A DNA stretch of 44,803 bases from Chloroflexota bacterium (GTDB lineage Bacteria > Chloroflexota > Anaerolineae > Anaerolineales > Villigracilaceae). Shown here in pieces: positions 33,071 to 42,088 of the stretch. Under the pieces are notes generated by a model, which ran no database searches, had not been told where the DNA came from, and saw only the letters and a list, made by a program, of their open reading frames with translations. The first letter of the stretch is position 1, and every line of letters starts with the position of its first letter. Both the position numbers and the translations under genes were made by a program. Location of the stretch: the NCBI GenBank assembly GCA_024224815.1, contig JAAENC010000616.1, positions 1 through 44,803 of the forward strand, read 5' to 3'.

Positions 33071-34039
33071 TTATTTACTAACAACTTGTCCGCGTCCCTT
33101 TTCTTTTGCCTCATAAACACGTTGATCGGCAGTTTCCAGCAACATAGTGGGATATTCCCCATCATTTGGGTAATAAGACATGCCTGCGCTAAAAACAAGC
33201 GTTATTGGCGGGTCTTCAAGTATAGGTGTTGCCTTCATATCATCGAGTAATTTTTGTACCAAAACAGTCCCCCGTACTTCATCTATACCCTGTAGGATGA
33301 GCACAAACTCATCCCCGCCATAACGGAAAAGAAGATCTGTAGTGCGTAAGCCACTCATAATACGTTTTGCAAATTCGATTAAAACTTCATCGCCACATCC
33401 GTGCCCATAGTTATCGTTGACCTCTTTAAATTTATCGAGATCAATAAATACGAGAGAAAAACTATAACGATAAAGTTTGGCTCGTTCTATCTCCTCTACC
33501 AAACGAATGTCAAAAGCCTGGCGTGAGAGTGCGCCTGTTAGATGATCGTACATCCCGCTGCTATATTCAGCAGGCTTAATTTCACGAAGACGCGCGCTCA
33601 ATACGCGCATAAGCTCCAGCCCAAAGTCAGGGATCAGCGCGAGCAAGTCCTGAAACTTATCCTTGTTGAGGTATATTAACTGGGCTTCGCTGATAGCGAC
33701 AACAGAAGCTGTACGTTGTGTATCCTCGAGCAGGGCTATTTCACCGATGATATGCCCTGCTCTGCGAAAAGTGAGTAAACGTGGTTTTTTAAGATCCCCA
33801 TCTAAGACAACCAGAACACCTTCTTTGATCCAGTAAAGACCATCTGCAAGATCACCTTGCCTAAAGAGTATTTCCCCGGGCTTTACACTAAATTCGTTAC
33901 CATAAGAGACTGTAAAATCTTTTAATCCGGAATCAAATTTCGATTCATTTTTTAAAGAATCTGTATGCCTCGGAAAATGCTTATAGGTTGTTTGTAATTC
34001 TTTTAGTAAGTCAGAAGAAATATGTGCATTATTTTTCAT
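33071..34039 (-). CDS. cyclic-nucleotide-binding-domain GGDEF diguanylate cyclase
   Basis: A 322-residue protein from the ATG chosen here (MKNNAHISSDLL); the longer frame to 34090 adds an unlikely N-terminus. Residues about 40-150 form a cNMP-binding (CAP-like) sensor (PGEILFRQGDLADGLYWIKEGVLVVL, GHIIGEIALLEDTQRTASVVA). Residues about 165-320 form a GGDEF domain with FRYGGDEF and an RxxD inhibitory site (RTTD) five residues before it. It links cyclic-nucleotide or similar ligand sensing to c-di-GMP synthesis. Different architecture from the 7TM-PAS-GGDEF protein at 13195. Confidence 0.93.
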   Translation of the reverse strand: MKNNAHISSDLLKELQTTYKHFPRHTDSLKNESKFDSGLKDFTVSYGNEFSVKPGEILFRQGDLADGLYWIKEGVLVVLDGDLKKPRLLTFRRAGHIIGEIALLEDTQRTASVVAISEAQLIYLNKDKFQDLLALIPDFGLELMRVLSARLREIKPAEYSSGMYDHLTGALSRQAFDIRLVEEIERAKLYRYSFSLVFIDLDKFKEVNDNYGHGCGDEVLIEFAKRIMSGLRTTDLLFRYGGDEFVLILQGIDEVRGTVLVQKLLDDMKATPILEDPPITLVFSAGMSYYPNDGEYPTMLLETADQRVYEAKEKGRGQVVSK

Positions 34040-34218
34040 AATAGACCACGCTTTTAGATAAAGGCCCGCTAAGAAAAATGCCCACCACACGTATTCTTAA
34101 AATAATCACAAAACTCACAGAACTGATTTTTCTATTAGAAGCCTGTGACTCGTGGTGAAGAGAACCCCGTTTTCATAAAGTTGAGTGCGGTCATCTCCCG
34201 CACTCAACTTATTTTACA

Positions 34219-34890
34219 CTACTCTGTAGCCAAGACGGCGTCAATTGCAGTAGATAATGCTTCAAAGGAGGAGGGCCCAATTACTTTTTGACCATTCACT
34301 AAAAAGGCTGGTGTTCCGGGCAAGGCAAGTTGGCGTGCTTCTCTTTCACTTAAAGCGGCTTTTTCTTTATTTTGTCCAGAATCAAGACAAAGATCAAAGA
34401 GCGCGGTATCCAAGCCGAGTTCGGCCGCGTATTGCTTTAATTCATCCACGCCAATTGCAGGCGCATTTTCATAGAGTAGATCGTGATATTCCCAAAACAT
34501 ACCCTGGTCAAAAGCACATTGTCCGGCTTCAGCCGCTTTTGGCGATTGTGGTGTGATAACGGGGAAATCTTTCCAGACAAATTGCACATCGTCGCCGTAT
34601 TTTTCTGAAATGGCTTCTTTAATGCCCAAATTATGCCAAGATTGGCAAGCATGGCAGCCGAAATCGCCAAATTCGGTAACTGTTACTTTAGCGGTAGCAA
34701 GCCCAATACTCGGGTTTGAAGCGAGACGTGCTTCATCCAAGGGAGGGGCTTTTGGGGGGCGAGTAACGATAAAAGCAACGAAAGCGACCACCAATAATCC
34801 CAGTGCGCCATAGCTCAGCCACTTTTTTCGGGCCTTTTCTGCGCGCAGTTTTTCTCGTCTAATTTGCTTCTGACTTTTCTTTTTTGACAT
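34219..34890 (-). CDS. DsbA-like thioredoxin-fold protein, membrane anchored
   Basis: A 223-residue DsbG/DsbA-type protein (COG1651 style). A very basic N-terminus precedes one transmembrane helix (about 27-43), placing the catalytic domain outside. The redox motif is GDFGCHACQSW (Cys79-x-x-Cys82), and the cis-Pro loop reads LALPGTPAFLVNG. Further cysteines lie in QCAFDQGMFW and LDLCLDSG. It starts 7 bp after the ATPase gene of the YnjBCD-like operon, so oxidative folding or redox control of the transporter is possible. Alternatively it serves general extracytoplasmic disulfide formation. Confidence 0.93.
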   Translation of the reverse strand: MSKKKSQKQIRREKLRAEKARKKWLSYGALGLLVVAFVAFIVTRPPKAPPLDEARLASNPSIGLATAKVTVTEFGDFGCHACQSWHNLGIKEAISEKYGDDVQFVWKDFPVITPQSPKAAEAGQCAFDQGMFWEYHDLLYENAPAIGVDELKQYAAELGLDTALFDLCLDSGQNKEKAALSEREARQLALPGTPAFLVNGQKVIGPSSFEALSTAIDAVLATE

Positions 34891-34897
34891 AATTCTC

Positions 34898-35935
34898 CTA
34901 AGTCACTACGAATAAATATTCCTGCGGCAAAACCACCTGCACAGGCTCTCCAATAGAGAAAAAATCGTTTTTTGCGGGGATATGCGCGCGCAGTATTTTC
35001 TCTCCTACTGCAATTTTCATTTCGGCCTGCGTCCCGCGATAGATATAATTTTTGACCAAGCCTGCTAAGGCATTCTCAGATTTTTCTTTCTGAATGCGGA
35101 TATGCTCAGGGCGAATGGCATATACCGCTCGACCCTTTTTTGTCTTATCTTCAATTTTTATCTCGCCCCATTCCGCCGAAACGAGCGTGCCCGAACTTGC
35201 TACGCCTTCGATAAAGAGCTCTACACCGACAAATTTTGCCGTCTCCACACAAGGCGGTCTCTGGAAAAGCAGATTAGGCTTGTCAATGGCCGCAATTTTG
35301 CCGCCCATCATTAAGGCCATTCGGTCAGACATCGCCATTGCTTCATCCAGATCGTGTGTGACCAAAATGGTCGTAATCCCCAACTCCCGCTGGATATTCC
35401 GTACCGCCTCCTGCAAATTCAAGCGGACAGGTCTGTCTAAACTATTGAAAGGTTCGTCCAGCAATAAAACCTTTGGACGAATAACGAGCGAACGTGCCAA
35501 AGCCACACGCTGTTGCTCCCCACCAGAGAGTTCATTTGGACGGCGATTTTCGATGCCAGGTAGCCCAATCAAGTCGAGCATTTCTACTACTTTCTTTTGA
35601 CGTTCTTTCGAGGAGAATCCTTTCACTTTTAGTCCAAAAGCAATATTCTCACCCACGCTCAAAAAGGGGAAAAGATAGGCTTTCTGAAACATAAAAACCG
35701 CTTCGCGCTGGTTCGGTGCAATCGGCAAAATGCTCTCACCATTGAAGAGGATTTCTCCCGCATCGGGCTTTTCAATCCCAGCGATGAGCTTAAGCAATGT
35801 CGATTTTCCGATACCAGAAGGCCCGAGCAAGGAGACAAGTTCGCCGCTTTTGACCTCGAGTGAAAAATCATCGAGAACGGGCGCGTCTGCCTTGGGGTAG
35901 GTTTTGGAGATGTGGGTGAAGGTTACTGTTGTCAT
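34898..35935 (-). CDS. ABC transporter ATPase, YnjD/PotA-like
   Basis: A 345-residue ABC ATPase with Walker A GPSGIGKST, signature LSGGEQQRVALARSL, Walker B VLLLDEPFNSLD and switch His in VTHDLDEAM. A C-terminal TOBE-like regulatory domain occupies the last 110 residues (AIRPEHIRIQKEK). It drives the two permeases and binding protein upstream on the same strand. Two repeats (231 bp) separate it from the permease gene. The long C-terminal domain is more like PotA/FbpC than short YnjD. Confidence 0.93.
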   Translation of the reverse strand: MTTVTFTHISKTYPKADAPVLDDFSLEVKSGELVSLLGPSGIGKSTLLKLIAGIEKPDAGEILFNGESILPIAPNQREAVFMFQKAYLFPFLSVGENIAFGLKVKGFSSKERQKKVVEMLDLIGLPGIENRRPNELSGGEQQRVALARSLVIRPKVLLLDEPFNSLDRPVRLNLQEAVRNIQRELGITTILVTHDLDEAMAMSDRMALMMGGKIAAIDKPNLLFQRPPCVETAKFVGVELFIEGVASSGTLVSAEWGEIKIEDKTKKGRAVYAIRPEHIRIQKEKSENALAGLVKNYIYRGTQAEMKIAVGEKILRAHIPAKNDFFSIGEPVQVVLPQEYLFVVT

Positions 35936-35949
35936 AATAATGGCCTTTT

Positions 35950-36057
35950 GTCATTGCGAGGCAGTTCTATCGCCGACGCGTACTCCGTAGGGGTAAGCAA
36001 TCTCCAATTCAGTGAAGGAGATCGCCGCGTCGGGCTAAAGCCCTTCTCGCGATGACA
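35950..36057. repeat. REP-like palindrome, family A
   Basis: GTCATTGCGAGGCAG...AAGCAATCTCC, then GGAGATCGCCGC...CTTCTCGCGATGACA. It has about 15 bp extra in the left arm. It lies within the ABC operon. Confidence 0.9.
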
Positions 36058-36067
36058 GGAAATTCGC

Positions 36068-36178
36068 TAGAACTGCATTGCACCTGACAAGGTGCGTTGC
36101 AGTTCGGGTTTGTGTGTAAGCCCCGATGTGCAACGCATCCAAAAACGGATGCAGCGCACATCTACATCATATTCGCTC
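36068..36178. repeat. palindromic repeat, family B
   Basis: Built from alternating TGCATTGCAC, GGTGCGTTGCAG, GATGTGCAACGCATC and GGATGCAGCGCAC blocks, giving two or three nested hairpins. It recurs at 41990-42085. Confidence 0.75.
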
Positions 36179-36940
36179 ATGAATATCATTTGGGTTTTCG
36201 CCCAAAAAGCGGGCGGTAGCGGCGATGATTAGAACGGGCGGGGCTAAAAATAATAAAGATAATGCCGAAATGGTGGTTGGGTTGCCACCGGATACTGCGG
36301 AGAAAAGCAAAACGGGGAGGGTTAAAACTCTCCCGCCGCCGACGAGGAGAGTGAGTAGATATTGACTCCATGAGATGATGAAGGCGAATAATCCCGCTAC
36401 GGCGAGGCCGGGAGCGAGAAGGCGCAGTGTGACGGTGAAAAATATCCGTGTGGGGCTGGCACCAAGGGCGAGGGCTTGATATTCGTAATTTTCATCGTAG
36501 CGGGCGAAAACGCCAGCGAGCGTGAAAACGGTGTAGGGCAAAGTGGGGACGATATGTGCCAGAATAATGCCAAAACGTGTGCCTGCTAATCCTGTTTGGA
36601 GGGCGAGGATGCTGAGGCCCATCCCGATAGCGAGAGGGGGGACAACTGTGGGGAGAAAAATGGCGAGCCAGACGTATTTTTTGGCGGGGAAATCTTGTGT
36701 GCCGATAGTGCGGGCGGCGGGGTAGCCGATGATGAGCGAGAGTAAACTGACGATAAAGGCGAGGCTGAGACTATCGAGAATCGCTTTTAGGGTGCGGGAA
36801 TCTGTCAGTAAACGGGAGAATGTTTCGGGGGTCCATTTAACGGGAAAAGGCTCGGGGTAGAACCATCCTTTGGAGAAGGCAAACAAGCCGAGGGTCAGGA
36901 GCGGAGCGAGGAGAACTATCCAGATTAAAAACTTTTTCAT
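36167..36940 (-). CDS. ABC transporter permease (second half, YnjC-like)
   Basis: A 257-residue permease with six helices. The conserved cytoplasmic loop for ATPase contact reads EYQALALGASPTRIFFTVTLRLLAPGL. The N-terminus is inserted through FLIWIVLLAPLLTLGLFAF. It overlaps the upstream permease by 4 bp (start at 36940, upstream stop at 36937). E. coli YnjC fuses both halves in one chain; here they are separate. Confidence 0.92.
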   Translation of the reverse strand: MKKFLIWIVLLAPLLTLGLFAFSKGWFYPEPFPVKWTPETFSRLLTDSRTLKAILDSLSLAFIVSLLSLIIGYPAARTIGTQDFPAKKYVWLAIFLPTVVPPLAIGMGLSILALQTGLAGTRFGIILAHIVPTLPYTVFTLAGVFARYDENYEYQALALGASPTRIFFTVTLRLLAPGLAVAGLFAFIISWSQYLLTLLVGGGRVLTLPVLLFSAVSGGNPTTISALSLLFLAPPVLIIAATARFLGENPNDIHERI

Positions 36941-37797
36941 CCCTGTATCTCCTCTTTGGCGCGGGCGAATATTGCAATCCCCAAAACAATAAAAGCGATG
37001 ATGAGACTAATTGCCATTCCTTCGGCGCGGGCGTGCAGATCGGGGTTTGTGAAGGCTTCGAGGGCGAGGACGGAGAGCATGCGGGGGTAGCTTACGCCGA
37101 GCAAGGCGGGGACTTCGTAGGCGCCGAAAATGTAGGCGAAAACGAGTAGTGCTCCAGAAAGCAGGGCGGGGCGAACGAGGGGTAAAGTTACGAGGCGAAA
37201 GCGCTGCCAGGCATTTGCGCCGAGGTTTTCTGCGACGCGGAGATAGCCTTCGGATTGGGTGCGGAGTAGGACGAGGATAACGAGGGTTAAAAAGGGGATT
37301 TCTTTGCCGAGATAAGTGAGAATGATGCCAAAACCAAAACGGTCGCGGACGATGACGGGGAAATCGGCGGGTGTTTCGATGATGCCGAGCGCACCTGCCC
37401 AGCGGGCGAGTAATCCGCTTTGTGCGAGGAGCAGGAGCATAAAAACGCCCCAAACAAGATGTGGAAAAGCGAGATTCCAGTTGAGGGCGAAGGTGTTGAA
37501 ATTGGATGGGCGGCGATTAAGTAGCGTGGCGAGAAAAAGAGCGCCGATGGCAGAAAGTATTGTAGAGGCAAGGCTAACCCAGAGGGAAAACCCGAGCGAA
37601 ACCCAGAATTCGCGCCCCGCTGTTCCTTGCGATGTAATAAGGTTTTGATAGGCTCTTAGGTTAAGTTCTTTTTCCCCGATGATGGTGAGGTAGCCGAGAC
37701 TTTGGGCAATGCCGTAGAGAAGACTCGCACCGAGGAGAATCGTTAAAATGACGAGGGTGGGGGCGAGGCGGAGGAGGGTTTTGGTTGAGGGTTTCAA
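36937..37797 (-). CDS. ABC transporter permease (first half, YnjC-like)
   Basis: A 286-residue permease with six helices. The ATPase-contact loop reads YLRVAENLGANAWQRFRLVTLPLVRPAL. Together with the overlapping second permease it forms the membrane channel for the solute-binding protein upstream. Substrate is unknown for this transporter group. About 210 bp of repeats lie between it and the binding-protein gene. Confidence 0.92.
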   Translation of the reverse strand: MKPSTKTLLRLAPTLVILTILLGASLLYGIAQSLGYLTIIGEKELNLRAYQNLITSQGTAGREFWVSLGFSLWVSLASTILSAIGALFLATLLNRRPSNFNTFALNWNLAFPHLVWGVFMLLLLAQSGLLARWAGALGIIETPADFPVIVRDRFGFGIILTYLGKEIPFLTLVILVLLRTQSEGYLRVAENLGANAWQRFRLVTLPLVRPALLSGALLVFAYIFGAYEVPALLGVSYPRMLSVLALEAFTNPDLHARAEGMAISLIIAFIVLGIAIFARAKEEIQG

Positions 37798-37829
37798 GTT
37801 TAGGGTTGAAAGTTGAAAGTGACGAGTGA

Positions 37830-37995
37830 TGAGTAATGAGTAATGAGTGAATTGTACACGGAGTTACGCGGATTGCACGGAGTTTTTTAAACCACGAAGG
37901 AACACAAAAGGATACGAAGTTTAAAGGCTTTTCCTTTGTGCTTCTTCGTGTCTTTTGTGTTAAAAATCCGTGTTCTCCGTGCTATCCGTGTACAA
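37830..37995. repeat. palindromic repeat, family C, within the ABC operon
   Basis: Contains ACCACGAAGGAACACAAAAGG...CTTTTCCTTTGTGCTTCTTCGTG and TACACGGAGTTACGCGGATT...AATCCGTGTTC...CCGTGTAC as two nested inverted repeats. Related copy at 40487-40545. No ORF. Confidence 0.75.
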
Positions 37996-38005
37996 AAACA
38001 CCTAT

Positions 38006-39259
38006 TTATTCCCCAATTAACACGTACTCACGCCATCCATCTTCTACCATTGTCTGGTAAGGGGATGCGGCATCACCAACGAGGGATTTTGCCATATCTT
38101 CGGCGGGGGTGGCAGCTTCGCCGAGATTGGCAAGGGCATCTTCGAGCACGGCAATTTGGTCGGAATCACTGACGCGGGTTACGTCGATGCCAAAACCGAG
38201 ACCAAATCCGTTTTCGGGGAGGACTTGTGCGGCCTGAAATTCGGGATCAAGAATCAGGTTTGCGAGAACCAGCGCAGCGGCTTTATTGCTCGCATTTGAG
38301 GGGATAGCGACATAGTTGAAATCGCCGATCATATAATCGTCAAAAACGAATGCGCGGGATGTTTCGGGGACAATCCCTTCGTCGATGAGTGCGCCCGCGC
38401 CAACAATGGCTTGGGTGATCGAAAAATCAACTTCGTTGTTAGCAAAAAGATTGTGAAGTTCATACTCATCTTTAGGATAAGTTTCGCCTTCACGCCAGAG
38501 GCAAGATTTGAAACTGTTGAAATAATCCCAAGTTTGGGGAGCGTATTCATCCCAGAGGACTTCATCGACTGTGCCCCATTGAGCGGCATCTCCGCTGATT
38601 TCAAAAAGCGCGCCTTTCACAAAACGTGTACCCTGAAATGCGCCGGGGCCAGGAGCGATATAAGTAAAACGACCGGGGTTTTCACAAGCCCAGGTTGCCA
38701 AATCTGCGTAGGAGCGGGGGAGAGAATCTGCATCCATGCGAGCAGAATCGTAGATAAATTGGAATTGTGCCGAAGACCAGGGGCTTTCCAGATCTTCTAC
38801 AGGCTCGCCAAAATCGCGGTTGATAGCGGGATTATCCCAATCTACAAGTGAGCTGTTGGGGATGGCTTGCGCCCAATCTGGGTAGAGCATTTCGGCTTGC
38901 TTGAGCGTGAAAAAGTTTTCGCCGTTAATCCACATTAGGTCAACTGCGCCATTTTCCACGCCCGCTTCTTTCTCGCTTAAAATCTGATTGACATAATCAG
39001 TTGAATCCGCAACGGGGACGCGATTGAGCGTGATATTATAGCGTTCTTTCAGCGTTTCACCGTAGAACTTATCAACGTAGCCGTTAATCGCATCCGAGCC
39101 GCCCCACATATACCAATTAACGGTTTGGCCATCGGCGGCAGCGAGCACGCTATCCCAATCCGTGAGATCAAATTCGGCGGAAGCCATGTCGCTTTTTGGG
39201 GCGCAGGCTCCGAGTAGCATTGAAAAGATGAGTAAGATAAAGATTGTTGTACGTTTCAT
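38006..39259 (-). CDS. ABC transporter substrate-binding lipoprotein, YnjB-like
   Basis: A 417-residue binding protein. The signal peptide ends in a lipobox (MLLGAC) soon after the ATG chosen, which has an AAGGAG box 6 nt upstream. A longer frame from 39298 adds 13 residues and is rejected. The mature protein closely follows the YnjB pattern: GQTVNWYMWGGSDAINGYVDKFY, TLNRVPVADS and VDLMWINGENFFTLKQAEML. First gene of a five-gene transporter and redox set; ligand unknown. Confidence 0.93.
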   Translation of the reverse strand: MKRTTIFILLIFSMLLGACAPKSDMASAEFDLTDWDSVLAAADGQTVNWYMWGGSDAINGYVDKFYGETLKERYNITLNRVPVADSTDYVNQILSEKEAGVENGAVDLMWINGENFFTLKQAEMLYPDWAQAIPNSSLVDWDNPAINRDFGEPVEDLESPWSSAQFQFIYDSARMDADSLPRSYADLATWACENPGRFTYIAPGPGAFQGTRFVKGALFEISGDAAQWGTVDEVLWDEYAPQTWDYFNSFKSCLWREGETYPKDEYELHNLFANNEVDFSITQAIVGAGALIDEGIVPETSRAFVFDDYMIGDFNYVAIPSNASNKAAALVLANLILDPEFQAAQVLPENGFGLGFGIDVTRVSDSDQIAVLEDALANLGEAATPAEDMAKSLVGDAASPYQTMVEDGWREYVLIGE

Positions 39260-39339
39260 TTTTTTCTCCTTAATATTTTTGTAGCGGTGGTTGAGCAAGC
39301 GATTCTTTTCGCCGTATAGAAACCGCTATTTTCATTCAT

Positions 39340-39400
39340 AATCTAACCCCATCCCCCAGCCCCTTCCCCATTTTCGGAGAGGGATAGGGTGAGGGCTTTT
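39340..39400. repeat. C/G-rich dispersed repeat between transporter and radical SAM gene
   Basis: CTAACCCCATCCCCCAGCCC...GAGAGGGATAGGGTGAGGGC. It shares CCCCATCC-type blocks with the C/G-rich repeats in the serS leader and before zwf, but is a separate subtype. Confidence 0.6.
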
Positions 39401-39403
39401 TTA

Positions 39404-40474
39404 TTAAACCCGCTGCTTCCTTCTCAGCACGGGTTTTATCAACTTGTAATAGCCAATCGCGCCCACCTGTCGAACGATGGCCTTACTACGCGTATCTGCA
39501 CCCAAACATCGTTGGCAAAGCGGATTATTCACACGCAAGCGGCGAAAATCTTCGCGTAAGTTGCGAGCGGGGGCGTCGGTCAGAATTTCTTCCAAAGAGC
39601 GATTACTTACATCTCCCAAAGGGATTAATCCCTCATAATCTGTGCAGCACGGCGTCACGCTGCCATCTTGCAAAATGCCTATTTGCCCGACCGCGCCATC
39701 GCAATAGCCAATCTTGGCAGGGAAAAACTCATCCTGCTCCAAATTGCCCCAATTCTCCAGCGGAAAGCTGTGCAAAATGATCTTCGGATGGATCTGAAAA
39801 AACTGCGGAACACCCAAAAGCAAACGAGCAAACTCTTTTTGGATGAGCGCATCGAGCTTGGCATTAGGCATGCTTCCCTTTAATAATTTCTGTGCCCAGC
39901 CCGAAAGATGATGCCGCAACTCGTCGCGCCCGTCAATCACACGCAAATTCTTATAGGGCATCGAAAAGAGCGTCGGCGTGCTATCAAGAAACTTAATCTG
40001 AACAACCGTCCGCGAATCCGATTGCATATTCTCCCGCGTAAAATTAATAATGCCCTGAAAATAATCATCTGCGCTCAAATTCTTGAACTCACCACGGATC
40101 GCAAAACTATCTTCATCCGGCGTTTGCAGCGAGATAGTCACCTTCGGCGCATTTGCGGCAATCAACTTCTCAATATGCTTAGGGACGAGGTGAAAGGTGC
40201 TTCCGTTGGTAATTAACTCCAAATTTAAGTCGCGTTCAACGGCCATGTCGATGGCTTCAAAAATATGCGGGTAGAGCATCGGTTCACCCATCACGTGAAA
40301 AAGCACTGTTGGGCGATTTTCAAAAGTTGCTACTTCATCCAGTATTTTACGCAAAAGATCGAGCTTCATATGTCCGCGCGGACGTTTCAAAATCATGTCC
40401 GGGCAGAATTCGCATGCAAAATTGCAAACATTCGTGACTTCAATATGAATATGTTCAAAAGATGATGTTGTCAT
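39404..40474 (-). CDS. radical SAM protein with SPASM-like C-terminus
   Basis: A 356-residue radical enzyme. The [4Fe-4S]-SAM motif is VCNFACEFC (Cys17, Cys21, Cys24), followed by the glycine-rich HVMGEPMLYP. The C-terminal region has the spacing of a SPASM auxiliary cluster: GYCDGAVGQIG, VTPCCTDYEG, NPLCQRCLG. Family members modify peptides or small molecules. No precursor peptide or maturase gene is seen nearby, so the substrate is open. Confidence 0.93.
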   Translation of the reverse strand: MTTSSFEHIHIEVTNVCNFACEFCPDMILKRPRGHMKLDLLRKILDEVATFENRPTVLFHVMGEPMLYPHIFEAIDMAVERDLNLELITNGSTFHLVPKHIEKLIAANAPKVTISLQTPDEDSFAIRGEFKNLSADDYFQGIINFTRENMQSDSRTVVQIKFLDSTPTLFSMPYKNLRVIDGRDELRHHLSGWAQKLLKGSMPNAKLDALIQKEFARLLLGVPQFFQIHPKIILHSFPLENWGNLEQDEFFPAKIGYCDGAVGQIGILQDGSVTPCCTDYEGLIPLGDVSNRSLEEILTDAPARNLREDFRRLRVNNPLCQRCLGADTRSKAIVRQVGAIGYYKLIKPVLRRKQRV

Positions 40475-40486
40475 AGCTTATTCACC

Positions 40487-40545
40487 ACAAAGACACGAAG
40501 GGCACAAAGGTTTTCTTTGTGCTCTCTGTGCCTTTGTCGTGCAAT
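40487..40545. repeat. palindromic repeat, family C
   Basis: ACCACAAAGACACGAAGGGCACAAAGG faces TTTGTGCTCTCTGTGCCTTTGTCGTG; an inverted repeat of about 26 bp per arm with mismatches. Confidence 0.8.
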
Positions 40546-40547
40546 TT

Positions 40548-41969
40548 TTATTTTGTAGGTCTTGCAAATCTATATCGTAAATACGCCTTAATCTCACCAA
40601 CAATATTTGTCAGCGTCTCGCGCATGAAAAAGTCACCCACTTTCAGGATAGCGCTAGAAAAAGTCGGGTAGGGGTAAACCAGGCGGTAGATTTTATATAA
40701 AGAAATTTTCTGACTTATCGCCAAGGTAAAGAACGAGATCATCTCAGACGCATGCGGCGCAACAATGGTTGCGTGCAGAATTTTTCCCGTCAGGCGCACA
40801 GCGTCTACGATGATGAAACCTTCTTCGATTCCATCAGTGTAGGCGCGGTCGGTATTGCCTTTCAAATCCACGCGGATGCGTTTGATAGCGTTTTTGTGGC
40901 ACGAACTTTCGAGCTTGGCAGAAGTCAAACCAACGGTAGCAACTTCCGGGTCAGAAAAGATCGCGTTCGGGAAAATAGGCTCTTTTTTCGCCATCGGCAA
41001 AAGCGGAAAAGCGATCCGCTGTACAACGCGTCGCCCCTGTGCATTTGCAGAATGAGTAAAAGCGGATGTGGGTGTTACATCCCCAATTGCATACACGCCC
41101 CGCACATTTGTCTCGCCAAAAGAGTTGACACTGATCCCCATCCGCGCATCGGACTTGACCCCGGCTTGCTCGAGGCCAAGAGAATCTATATTGCGCACCC
41201 GACCAATTGCCACCAAAACCTGATCTACATCATCTACCACTATTTCATCATCACCCTGCGCGAGCGTCAGCGTGCGGCTGGATTCATCGAAAGATTTGGC
41301 TGTTGCGCCGTAATGTGTAATGATTCCCTTGCGGTCTAAACTCGCCTGAACTGCCTCCGCCGCTTCGGGGATTGCAGTTGTTAGCGCACGATTATCGAGC
41401 GCAAAAAGTGTGATTTTTGTGCCCAGTTTCTGAAAAGCAAAAGCCATTTCGAGCGCAATCACACCCGCCCCAACGATAACGAGATGCTTGGGGGCAGTTT
41501 CTGTATCGAAAAGTTCGATATTGGTCAGATAGCGTTCATCGGGCAATCCGTCAATTTTTAGCTGACGCGGGCGCGCGCCTGTCGAGATAACAATATTATC
41601 GGCGGAAAATTCTGTTGTTTCGCCAGCGGCGTTAGTGACCGCAAGCTTTTTCGGCGCGGTGAATTTTGCCATCCCTTCGATAAAAGTCAGATTTTCGATC
41701 TCTTTAACTTCTTCTGTTTCAATGTCGCGGAGTTCATCCCGCTTGCGAATGGTTTCTTTTAGGGCGTTATCTGGGTTCATTCCAGCGCGAAAGTTTTTCG
41801 CTTCGTGGATAAGTGTTTTCGATGGCACACAGCCAACGTTGGTGCAGTCGCCGCCAACGTGAAGCCCTTCGATCATGGCAACATCTTTTCCCAAAGCGGA
41901 CAAGCCAATAGAAACGGTCATTCCGCCTGAGCCTGCACCGATGACGATGGTTTGAAAATGTGTTTTCAT
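40548..41969 (-). CDS. FAD-dependent disulfide oxidoreductase, MerA/Lpd-like
   Basis: A 473-residue class I pyridine nucleotide-disulfide oxidoreductase. The FAD motif GAGSGGMTVSIGLSALG, the active-site pair GGDCTNVGCVPSK (Cys42, Cys47), NAD(P) motif GAGVIALEMAFAF and second FAD motif GVYAIGDVTPT are intact. The dimer-interface domain has the catalytic His-Glu analog region near VAPHASEMISFF. It lacks the N-terminal HMA domain and the C-terminal CC pair of true mercuric reductase. Association with a TVP38 gene just upstream is common for this subfamily; its electron acceptor is not known. Confidence 0.93.
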   Translation of the reverse strand: MKTHFQTIVIGAGSGGMTVSIGLSALGKDVAMIEGLHVGGDCTNVGCVPSKTLIHEAKNFRAGMNPDNALKETIRKRDELRDIETEEVKEIENLTFIEGMAKFTAPKKLAVTNAAGETTEFSADNIVISTGARPRQLKIDGLPDERYLTNIELFDTETAPKHLVIVGAGVIALEMAFAFQKLGTKITLFALDNRALTTAIPEAAEAVQASLDRKGIITHYGATAKSFDESSRTLTLAQGDDEIVVDDVDQVLVAIGRVRNIDSLGLEQAGVKSDARMGISVNSFGETNVRGVYAIGDVTPTSAFTHSANAQGRRVVQRIAFPLLPMAKKEPIFPNAIFSDPEVATVGLTSAKLESSCHKNAIKRIRVDLKGNTDRAYTDGIEEGFIIVDAVRLTGKILHATIVAPHASEMISFFTLAISQKISLYKIYRLVYPYPTFSSAILKVGDFFMRETLTNIVGEIKAYLRYRFARPTK

Positions 41970-41989
41970 GATGATTTCCTTTTATTGGA

Positions 41990-42085
41990 AGAAGTGCGTT
42001 GCATCTGCTTTTAGATGCATTGCACTTCGGGGCTTGCTAAAACGCAAGTGCAACGCACGCTATCGCGTGCAATGCACTTCTACAT
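41990..42085. repeat. palindromic repeat, family B
   Basis: GAAGTGCGTTGCATCTGC...GATGCATTGCACTTCGGGG and GCAAGTGCAACGCACGC...GCGTGCAATGCACTTC. Two hairpins in tandem. Confidence 0.8.
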
Positions 42086-42088
42086 CTT

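Noticed and set aside
15411-36057. CRISPR array
   Set aside because: The repeated units are long palindromes scattered over many kilobases, not short direct repeats with uniform spacers, and no cas genes are present.
37007-37453. Arg/Pro-rich 148-residue ORF
   Set aside because: It lies in another frame of the YnjC-like permease gene; the composition is that of a G/C-rich shadow frame.
40548-41969. True mercuric reductase (merA)
   Set aside because: No HMA domain, no C-terminal vicinal cysteines and no mer genes nearby; only the general flavoprotein disulfide fold is supported.
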